DNA from: Acidimicrobiia bacterium
GTDB taxonomy: Bacteria; Actinomycetota; Acidimicrobiia; Acidimicrobiales; JACDCH01
Assembly (NCBI GenBank): GCA_013694495.1
Contig: JACDCH010000285.1
Coordinates: forward strand, 1 to 9,446
Reading direction: 5' to 3'
Length of the DNA stretch: 9,446 bases
Shown here: positions 1-5,458 of the stretch, one piece after another
Layout: each line of letters begins with the position of its first letter
Numbering within the stretch: position 1 is the stretch's first letter
Notes under the pieces: generated by a model
The model's database searches: none
What the model saw: only the letters and a program-made list of their open reading frames with translations
What the model was told of the DNA's origin: nothing
Program-made: the position numbers and the translations under genes

Positions 1-15
1 GTGCTGCGCCGATGA
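1..15 (+). CDS. 3' end of an upstream gene (partial, last four codons)
   Basis: In frame 1 the window opens with four sense codons (reading V-L-R-R) and then TGA at 13-15. This stop overlaps the ATG of the next gene (12-14) as ATGA, the usual arrangement of translationally coupled genes in high-GC bacteria. The overlap is the only evidence that this frame is coding. No product can be inferred, although an operon partner of the downstream glycosyltransferase is likely. Confidence 0.35.
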   Translation: MLRR

Positions 16-1151
16 GCCCGCGGCACCTCGCCCTGCTCGGCCACCGGCTCGCATCCCCGGGGGCGACGGGGGTGGGCCGGTACTACACCGAGCTGGTCCG
101 GGGCGTGGCGGCGGCGATGGCGCCGGGGGACCGCCTCGTGGTGGCGAGCACGCGGGAGGCGGGGCACCCGACGAGCCTCCCGATCGGCGTCGACCACCGG
201 ACGATCCCGGGGCCGCGGAAGCTCGTGACGCTCGGCTGGGCGCTGGCGCGACGGCCCCGGGTCGACCGGGCCCTCGGCCGCCCGGACCTCGTCCACGCGA
301 TGCACGTGTGGGCGCCGACGCCGACCCGCGCCCGCCTGGTCGTCACCATCCACGACCTCATGCCGTTCCGGCATCCGCAGTGGTACGGCCGGGTCGAGAA
401 CTGGTCGTTCCGGCGGGCGGTCGCCTACGCCCGTGATCACGCCGACCTCGTGCTCACCGACTCCGAGAACGAGGGCCGCCAGCTCGTCGCCGCCGGGATC
501 GAACGAGGTCGGCTGCGGGTGGTGCCGCTCGGCGTCGACAACGGGTTCCGGCGGCGCCCGACGGTGTCCGAGCGCGACCGGGTCTGCGCGGAGTACGGCG
601 TCGAGCCCGGGCGCTACCTCGTCGCCGTCGGGGCCGTCTCGGAGCGGAAGAACCTCCCCGTGGTGCTCAGAGCCCTCGCCGGGGTCGACCCCGACCGGCT
701 CGGCTCTCCCGGCCTCCTCGTGATCGGCCCCTCGTGGGCCGGTTCCGAACGGGTCGAGGCGCTGGTGGCCGACCTCGGCCTCACCGACCGGGTCCGCTTC
801 ACGGGCTACGTGCCGGGGGAGGCGCTGCCCGTCCTCATCGGCGCCGCCCTCGCCCTCGTCCACCCGTCGCAGGACGAGGGCTTCGGCCTGACCCCGCTCG
901 AGGCGATGGCGGCCGGCGTCCCCGCGCTCGTCGCCGACGCCGGCTCGCTGCGCGAGATCGTGGGCGATGCCGGGCTCGTGCTCGACGGCGCCGACCCCGA
1001 CGCCTGGGCGGAGGCCATCGATTCGGTGGCGACCGATGCCGGCCGCCGACAGGCGCTCGTCGAAGCGGGGCAGCGGCGCCAGTCGACGTTCACCTGGCCG
1101 CGCACCGCGGCGGCGACCGTCGCTGTCTACGACGAGTTGCTCGCGCGCTGA
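12..1151 (+). CDS. GT4-family glycosyltransferase (GT-B fold), first of three
   Basis: The 379-residue product is the usual size for a family 4 retaining glycosyltransferase, a cytoplasmic or membrane-associated enzyme that transfers a sugar from a nucleotide donor to a growing glycan. The N-terminal acceptor domain has the glycine-rich loop GATGVGRYY (17-25) and the HDLMPFR segment (114-120), as in mannosyltransferase B/WbaZ-like members. The C-terminal donor domain has AVGAVSERKN (205-214), where Arg212 and Lys213 probably contact the donor phosphates. It also has the E-x7-E signature in DEGFGLTPLEAM (Glu289 and Glu297). The ATG at 12 is favoured because it overlaps the stop of a preceding frame as ATGA, and because the glycine loop then sits at the expected distance from the N-terminus. 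The closest relative in the window is the third glycosyltransferase (2390-3448), which shares the G-x-x-R-Y motif and EGFGL-type donor site. Sugar and linkage specificity cannot be read from the sequence. Confidence 0.93.
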   Translation: MSPRHLALLGHRLASPGATGVGRYYTELVRGVAAAMAPGDRLVVASTREAGHPTSLPIGVDHRTIPGPRKLVTLGWALARRPRVDRALGRPDLVHAMHVWAPTPTRARLVVTIHDLMPFRHPQWYGRVENWSFRRAVAYARDHADLVLTDSENEGRQLVAAGIERGRLRVVPLGVDNGFRRRPTVSERDRVCAEYGVEPGRYLVAVGAVSERKNLPVVLRALAGVDPDRLGSPGLLVIGPSWAGSERVEALVADLGLTDRVRFTGYVPGEALPVLIGAALALVHPSQDEGFGLTPLEAMAAGVPALVADAGSLREIVGDAGLVLDGADPDAWAEAIDSVATDAGRRQALVEAGQRRQSTFTWPRTAAATVAVYDELLAR

Positions 1152-1175
1152 GGCCGGCTGGCTGCATCGACCCAC

Positions 1176-1197
1176 GACGGCGTCGACGAGGGCCGTC
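1176..1197 (+). terminator. Weak inverted repeat, possible terminator after the first glycosyltransferase
   Basis: GACGGC (1176-1181) and GCCGTC (1192-1197) can form a 6-bp GC-only stem with a 10-base loop, starting 24 bases after the stop at 1151. It is followed by CCCC rather than a T-run, so it is not a canonical intrinsic terminator. Its position between the stop and a candidate promoter at 1228 fits a transcript boundary. Stems this short also arise by chance in GC-rich DNA. Confidence 0.22.
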
Positions 1198-1227
1198 CCC
1201 ATCGGATCGCGCCGGGAGCCGACCTCA

Positions 1228-1242
1228 TAGGGTGCGGGCGTG
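1228..1242 (+). promoter_or_regulatory. Candidate leaderless promoter: TAGGGT, six bases, GTG
   Basis: A TANNNT -10 hexamer (TAGGGT, 1228-1233) is followed by exactly six bases and then GTG at 1240-1242. This is the geometry of actinobacterial leaderless genes, in which transcription starts at the first base of the start codon. The same arrangement, with TACGGT, precedes the GtrA gene at 8765-8779. No convincing -35 element is visible. Here the GTG opens a 13-codon ORF rather than the glycosyltransferase itself. Confidence 0.5.
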
Positions 1243-1281
1243 GTCGGCCGCCCGTTCTCCCGTCGTCCCGTGCCTTCGTGA
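1240..1281 (+). CDS. Short leaderless upstream ORF (13 codons), candidate leader peptide
   Basis: Starting at the GTG at 1240, the frame reads M-V-G-R-P-F-S-R-R-P-V-P-S and stops at TGA 1279-1281. That stop overlaps the start codon of the second glycosyltransferase (GTG 1278-1280) as GTGA. A ribosome finishing this peptide would therefore be placed on the next start, which has no visible Shine-Dalgarno sequence of its own. Leaderless short ORFs coupled to downstream genes are known in mycobacteria and other actinobacteria. The peptide is rich in Arg and Pro and resembles no amino-acid attenuator peptide that I recognise. The exact promoter spacing and the stop-start overlap are seen directly; its expression and function are inferred. 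Confidence 0.4.
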   Translation: MVGRPFSRRPVPS

Positions 1282-2387
1282 CGGTCCGCGTCCTGCACGT
1301 GCTCGAGGCCCTGGAAGGGGGGACGGCCCGCCACCTCGTGGACGTCGTCCGTCACGCCCGGTCTGTCGTCCACGAGGTGGTCCTCCCGCCGTCCCGGGTC
1401 GGGGGCATCACCGATCCGGCTGCCACGGATCGCCTCCGAGCAGCCGGGGCCACCATCCACCTCCTGCCCATGCGGCGGACGCCGTGGTCCCCTCGCAACG
1501 GCGAGTCCCTGGCGCGCCTGGCCCGGCTGGTGCGCGCCCGCCGGCCCGACGTGGTCCACGGCCACTCGTCGATCGGCGGCCTCCTGGCGCGCCTGGGGGC
1601 GGTCGGCACCGGCCGGCCTTGCCTCTACACCCCGAACGGCATCACCCAGGTCCGGGCGGGGGTGGTCGTCGAGCGACGCCTCCGGCGGTTCACGCACCGG
1701 TTCGTCGCCGTGTCCGCCAGCGAAGGCGAGCTGGCCGTCGAGCTCGGGCTCATCGGGTCCGACCGGCTCGTCGTGATCCCGAACGGCATCGAGCTCGAGG
1801 CGCCCCCACCCGTGCCGCTGCGGGCCCGGCTGGGCATCGACGCCGGCGTGCCGCTCGTCGGCACGATCGCCCGCCTGGTGCCGCAGAAGGCGCCCGAGGA
1901 CTTCGTGGCCGCCTGCGCGCTCGTCGGCGCCGCGCTGCCGGACGCGCACTTCGTGCTCATCGGCGGCGGCGAGCTCCAGGCCCAGGTCGACGCGGCGCTT
2001 CAGGCCAGCGGCCTGGGCGCCCGGTTCCACCAGCTCGAGAGCCTGCCGGGTGCTGCCGGTGCCCTCGGCGAGTTCGACGTCTTCACCCTCTCTTCGCGCT
2101 TCGAGGGCGGACCGTACGCGCCGCTGGAGGCCATGCGGGCCCGCACCGCCGTCGTCCTCACCGACTGCGTCGGCAGCCGCGACGCGGTGGAGCACGGCAC
2201 GTCCGGGCTGCTCGTGCCGGTCGGCGATCCCGCCGCGCTCGCGACTGCGGTCGTCGAGCTCCTGTGCGCCGCCGAGCGGCGCCGGCAACTGGCCGCCGCA
2301 GGGCGGGCCCGGGTGGAGGAGCGCTTCACGGTCGAGCTGATGGGCGCGCGTCTCGACGAGCTCTACACGACCGTCGCCGGCCGGTAG
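1278..2387 (+). CDS. GT4-family glycosyltransferase, second of three (polysaccharide type)
   Basis: This 369-residue GT-B fold enzyme has an N-terminus of the capsule/exopolysaccharide type: VLHVLEALEGGTARHL (5-20) carries the glycine-rich loop followed by R-H-L. DVVHGHSS (91-98) is the conserved acceptor-domain motif often written as HxHSS. In the donor domain, VGTIARLVPQKAPEDF (194-209) holds the phosphate-contact Lys204. RFEGGPYAPLEAM carries the E-x7-E pair (Glu276, Glu284). It differs clearly from the other two glycosyltransferases here, so it probably makes a different linkage. The GTG at 1278 is chosen because it places the VLHVLEALEGG strand-loop at the very N-terminus and overlaps the stop of the 13-codon upstream ORF. 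A gap of 126 bases and a candidate promoter separate it from the first glycosyltransferase. The next gene starts two bases after its stop. Donor and acceptor sugars are unknown. Confidence 0.93.
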   Translation: MTVRVLHVLEALEGGTARHLVDVVRHARSVVHEVVLPPSRVGGITDPAATDRLRAAGATIHLLPMRRTPWSPRNGESLARLARLVRARRPDVVHGHSSIGGLLARLGAVGTGRPCLYTPNGITQVRAGVVVERRLRRFTHRFVAVSASEGELAVELGLIGSDRLVVIPNGIELEAPPPVPLRARLGIDAGVPLVGTIARLVPQKAPEDFVAACALVGAALPDAHFVLIGGGELQAQVDAALQASGLGARFHQLESLPGAAGALGEFDVFTLSSRFEGGPYAPLEAMRARTAVVLTDCVGSRDAVEHGTSGLLVPVGDPAALATAVVELLCAAERRRQLAAAGRARVEERFTVELMGARLDELYTTVAGR

Positions 2388-2389
2388 TC

Positions 2390-3448
2390 GTGGAGCGGAT
2401 CGCCATCGACGTGACCGCGGCGATCACCGGCCGCACCGGCATCGCCCGCTACGTGCTGGCGCTGGCGGACGCCATCGAGGCGTTGCCCGAGGCGCCGACG
2501 GTGGCCCGCTTCGCCGTGGGTCGCGCCCTCGTAGAGGTCCCCGAGCGCACCCGGCACTTCCCGGTGCCCCTACGGGTCGTCGATCGTGCGTGGCGTGCGG
2601 TTGCGCACCCCCGGGTGGAGCGCATCACCGGGCTGGTGGACTCGGTCCACGCGTCAGGGCCGAACCTGGTTCCGGCGCGGGCGCCCGTGGTCGCCGTCGT
2701 GTACGACCTGGCCGCCCTCGACCACCCGGCGCTGCACCCCGCCCGCGACGTCCGCCAGCTGCGGCGCTACGTCGAGCACCTGGCTCGGGCGGACGCCGTC
2801 ATGGCCATCTCGGCCACCACCGCCGACCGCCTCGTCGCGTCCGGTGTCGCCCCGGGCCGGGTGCACGTCGCCCCCATCGGCCGCAGCCCGTTCCCGACCG
2901 CCGTCGATCCGCCGCTGGCGGGGCGACGGTACGTGCTCGCGGTGGGAGCGCCCGTGCCCCGCAAGGGGTTCGACGTGCTCCTGCGGGCGCTGGCCCGCGT
3001 CGACGACCCCGACCTCGGGCTGGCCCTCATCGGACCCCCAGGGCCCGAGGACGACGCGTTGGCCGAGCTGGCGGCGGCGCTGCAGCTCACCGACCGGGTG
3101 CACCGCGCCGGTCCGGTGACCGAGGCCGAGCTCGCGGGGTGGTACCAGCACGCCCTGGTGCTGGCCGCACCGAGCGTCGACGAGGGCTTCGGCCTGCCGC
3201 TCGTCGAGGCCCTCGCCCTGGGCACCCCGGTGGTGGCGACGGACATCGCCGTCTTCCGGGAGGTCACGGGCAGGCACGCCCTGCTGGTGCCGCTGGGCGA
3301 CGTCGACGCACTCGCGGCGGCGCTGGCCGAGGCGGCCGACCGCCCGCCGTCGGTCGTGGCTCAGGTGGCCCTCGGCACAGCCCACGTGGCCCAGTACACG
3401 TGGGCGGCCTGCGCGGCGGCGACAGTGGCCGTCCACCGCGCCCTCTGA
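2390..3448 (+). CDS. GT4-family glycosyltransferase, third of three
   Basis: The product has 352 residues and a GT-B fold. The N-terminus contains TGRTGIARYVLAL (13-25), the G-I-x-R-Y loop shared with the first glycosyltransferase and with WbaZ/mannosyltransferase-type enzymes. The donor domain shows LAVGAPVPRKGFDVL (183-197), with Arg191 and Lys192, and the E-x7-E signature in DEGFGLPLVEAL (Glu265, Glu273). The GTG at 2390 is taken as the start because it lies two bases past the preceding TAG, and the first beta-strand (RIAIDV) begins at once. The reading frame stays open for about 1.6 kb upstream, but that stretch is Arg/Pro/Gly-rich shadow of the two preceding genes. It is probably co-transcribed and translationally coupled with the second glycosyltransferase. 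It ends 13 bases from the convergent stop of the secreted hydrolase-like gene. Specificity is unknown. Confidence 0.92.
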   Translation: MERIAIDVTAAITGRTGIARYVLALADAIEALPEAPTVARFAVGRALVEVPERTRHFPVPLRVVDRAWRAVAHPRVERITGLVDSVHASGPNLVPARAPVVAVVYDLAALDHPALHPARDVRQLRRYVEHLARADAVMAISATTADRLVASGVAPGRVHVAPIGRSPFPTAVDPPLAGRRYVLAVGAPVPRKGFDVLLRALARVDDPDLGLALIGPPGPEDDALAELAAALQLTDRVHRAGPVTEAELAGWYQHALVLAAPSVDEGFGLPLVEALALGTPVVATDIAVFREVTGRHALLVPLGDVDALAAALAEAADRPPSVVAQVALGTAHVAQYTWAACAAATVAVHRAL

Positions 3449-3461
3449 CGGCCGGTCGGCC

Positions 3462-5318
3462 CTACCGCCGCGCCCGGCGGGTGGTCGTCGTGGTCGGCGC
3501 CGTGGTCGGGGTGACCGTCGTGGGGCTGGCTGTGGTCGGTGGGGCCGTGGTCGGTGGGGCCGTGGTCGGCGGGACCGTCGTCGTCGGGCCGGTCGTGGTG
3601 GCCGTCGTCGTCGGGGCGATCGGGGCGCCGGTCGGTACGAGCGTGATCGACAGCGCGCTGCCGTCACCCATGGTGTAGCTGCCGACGTCCAACCGGCCGC
3701 CGGCGACGCCGAGCGTTCGCGTGGCGAGGAGGGTCGGCGCGGCGAGGGCGCCGGCCACCGAGGGGATCCGCTCGACGGTGGCGGTGTACGAGGTGCCGTC
3801 CGCGGCGGCGGTGAGCAGGACGGTGCGGACGGCGCGCGCCGCGGCGTAGGCCAAGCCCGGGCAGTGCTCGTCGAGGTCCGTCTGGCAGCCGGTGTGACGG
3901 CCGATGAGCACCCGGATGACGCCGGCGGGGTCGACCGTGGAGAGGACAGACGCCTCGGCATCGGCGATCGTGCTCTCGACCAGCGAGAACTCGGGGCCGG
4001 TCATGTCGGCATACGTCTCGTGGGCGTGGAACGCGTCGGTGGGTGTCGCCCCGTCGGCGAGGAGCAGGCCGTCGAGCATCCCGGGCCGGGCGAAGCACGT
4101 GGAGAGCGACGTCCCGGTCTCCGCCGTGTCCCAGCAGGCTGGGTTCGCGATGTCGATGCCGGCGTAGGCCAACGACGAGAGGTAGCCCACCGCCGCGCCG
4201 GGCTGGCGGAAGTTCCACGGGGCGCCCCACTCGTTGACATGGAGCTCGACGTCCCGCAGGCCGGCCGCGGCGATGGCGGCGCGGGCGTCGTCGGCGTGCT
4301 GGAGCACAGCCCGGGGGCCGCCGTCGCACCAGCCCAGGCAGGAGGCCCCGATCTCGTGCCAGGAGAGCCCGGAGAGGTCCATGCCGGTGGCGGCCGCCCG
4401 TTCGAGGAAGCCCTGCGCGTCGTCGAAGCCCGATCCGAACCGCACGTAGCCCGAGCTCGGCCCGATCACCGCCGCGTCCGGGAGCCGCGTCCGGATCACC
4501 GCGGCCGCCCGCCGGTGCTGCTCGAACACCAGCTCGGGCGTCGCCGGGTCCCCCCCGACGTAGTCCGACGGTGAGGGCTCGTTCTGCACCTCCCAGTACT
4601 CCGGTACGGCGCCCCGCAGGATGTGGCCGTCGACGACGGCGCCGATCCACCACTCGTAGAAGTCCCAGTTCGCCCACGGCGCCTGCTTCTGCGTGGCGTT
4701 CATCCAGGGGTCCGAGAGGATGAGCGTGATCGCGCCGCCGTGCGTCCGAGCCTCGTGGAACCGCTCGTAGTCGAGCGCTGCGAGCCGCCACGCCGAGGGG
4801 TCGATGGCGGCGACGCGGGCGTCCGCCGTCAAGGCGTCGATGCCGTGCAGGGAGCCGACGCCGGCACCGGTGGCGTCACCGGCAGCAGCCCTGGTGTCGA
4901 CGGTCGCGCAGACGGATCCCGACGGGGTCAGCTCGCAGCCGGCGGCCGGTGGTGTGGTGCCCACGGCGATGGCGAACGGGCCGAAGGCGCTCGCCTCGTC
5001 GACGGCGACGACCCTGACGAAGTAGTTGCTGCCCGGGGCCAGGTGGTCGACGACGATCGAGCGACACGTTCCGCACGCCGTGCGCTGGCCGACCGAGCGG
5101 TCGTTCGGGCTCGTGACGATCACCCACCAGGTGTTTGCGTCAGTGGTGGCGACCCAGTCGACGCGCAGCGCGGTGGGCGAAACCCCGGCGGCCGTGACGA
5201 GGGTCGCTTGCGGCACCGCTTGGACGGCGGCCTGGGCGGAGCCGACCGGCGGGCCCGACGCGACCAGACCCCCCAGGGCCAGCCAGCAAGCGAGGACGGA
5301 TTTCGCAACTGCTCGCAT
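3462..5318 (-). CDS. Secreted fibronectin III + clan GH-A-like glycoside hydrolase with Thr/Pro tail
   Basis: This is a 618-residue exported protein. A Sec signal peptide (about 1-30: Arg/Lys n-region, hydrophobic VLACWLALGG core) probably ends at SAQA. A fibronectin III-like domain follows (about 37-124, with the SPTALRVDW strand and a LAPGSNYFVRV strand). Next is a TIM-barrel-like hydrolase region with WEVQNEP (acid/base candidate Glu247), LSWHEIG (Glu322) and HVNEWG (nucleophile candidate Glu363). The 116-residue spacing suits clan GH-A, for example GH39. A beta-rich C-terminal region precedes a Thr/Pro tail (about 569-612) that ends in RRARR. There are ten cysteines after the signal peptide, all conserved in the neighbouring paralogue. 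The start at 5318 is preferred because the signal peptide begins there and AAAGGGA lies about 12 bases upstream; an ATG at 5381 would add 21 basic residues. No LPxTG motif is present. The substrate is unknown, and a non-catalytic glycan-binding role is possible. Confidence 0.85.
   Translation of the reverse strand: MRAVAKSVLACWLALGGLVASGPPVGSAQAAVQAVPQATLVTAAGVSPTALRVDWVATTDANTWWVIVTSPNDRSVGQRTACGTCRSIVVDHLAPGSNYFVRVVAVDEASAFGPFAIAVGTTPPAAGCELTPSGSVCATVDTRAAAGDATGAGVGSLHGIDALTADARVAAIDPSAWRLAALDYERFHEARTHGGAITLILSDPWMNATQKQAPWANWDFYEWWIGAVVDGHILRGAVPEYWEVQNEPSPSDYVGGDPATPELVFEQHRRAAAVIRTRLPDAAVIGPSSGYVRFGSGFDDAQGFLERAAATGMDLSGLSWHEIGASCLGWCDGGPRAVLQHADDARAAIAAAGLRDVELHVNEWGAPWNFRQPGAAVGYLSSLAYAGIDIANPACWDTAETGTSLSTCFARPGMLDGLLLADGATPTDAFHAHETYADMTGPEFSLVESTIADAEASVLSTVDPAGVIRVLIGRHTGCQTDLDEHCPGLAYAAARAVRTVLLTAAADGTSYTATVERIPSVAGALAAPTLLATRTLGVAGGRLDVGSYTMGDGSALSITLVPTGAPIAPTTTATTTGPTTTVPPTTAPPTTAPPTTASPTTVTPTTAPTTTTTRRARR
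3532..3576 (-). repeat. 15-bp tandem repeats encoding TTAPP-type units
   Basis: Two perfect 15-base units (3532-3546 and 3547-3561) and a third with two mismatches (3562-3576) lie in the 3' end of the secreted hydrolase-like gene. On the coding strand they specify T-T-A-P-P / T-T-V-P-P pentapeptides within the Thr/Pro tail. Low-complexity tails of this kind often act as extended, possibly O-glycosylated, spacers across the cell wall. In-frame copy number could change by slippage without breaking the gene. Confidence 0.8.
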
Positions 5319-5349
5319 GACCCGTTTCGTCCCTTTCGGAAGAACGCGC

Positions 5350-5355
5350 AAGGTA
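5350..5355 (-). promoter_or_regulatory. Possible -10 element for the secreted hydrolase-like gene
   Basis: On the minus strand TACCTT (a TANNNT match) lies 31 bases upstream of the ATG at 5318. That leaves room for a transcript start and the AAAGGGA purine tract at about 5331-5337. No clear -35 element is seen. The surrounding 5319-5455 gap is somewhat less GC-rich than the genes, as expected of a promoter region. TANNNT is common by chance, so this is only a candidate. Confidence 0.25.
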
Positions 5356-5416
5356 GCTCGTACCCCACGGTTCGTGAGCAATCCTCATCGGGCGAATCGA
5401 ACCTCACCTGAAGGGT

Positions 5417-5458
5417 TGAGCGCCGAGAATCGGTGTCGGGCCGCCGGAGCGGCGCTCA
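5417..5458 (-). terminator. 9-bp perfect inverted repeat at the 3' end of the lipoprotein gene
   Basis: TGAGCGCCG (5417-5425) and CGGCGCTCA (5450-5458) are exact reverse complements separated by 24 bases. The right arm includes the stop codon of the lipoprotein gene (5456-5458), so in its mRNA the stem would form at the stop. There is no U-run after the hairpin. It may reduce read-through into, or uncouple translation of, the downstream secreted paralogue, or it may stabilise the 3' end. The symmetry is seen directly; the function is inferred. Confidence 0.4.

Noticed and set aside
734..2389. A continuous plus-strand frame that runs through the first two glycosyltransferases into the third, which would give a 904-residue protein
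   Set aside because: The upstream part is Arg/Pro/Gly-rich low-complexity translation overlapping two clear glycosyltransferases in other frames. Family homology begins only at the GTG at 2390.
3450..3461. Small GGCCG/CGGCC palindrome between the convergent stops of the third glycosyltransferase and the secreted hydrolase-like gene
   Set aside because: The loop would be two bases, or the stem only four base pairs, and there is no T-run on either side. It is not convincing as a bidirectional terminator.
2654..3961. Minus-strand open frame of 435 codons across the third glycosyltransferase and the end of the secreted hydrolase-like gene
   Set aside because: It has Ser/Arg/Pro-rich composition with no recognisable motif, and it overlaps two strongly supported genes. 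It is typical of a GC-rich shadow frame.
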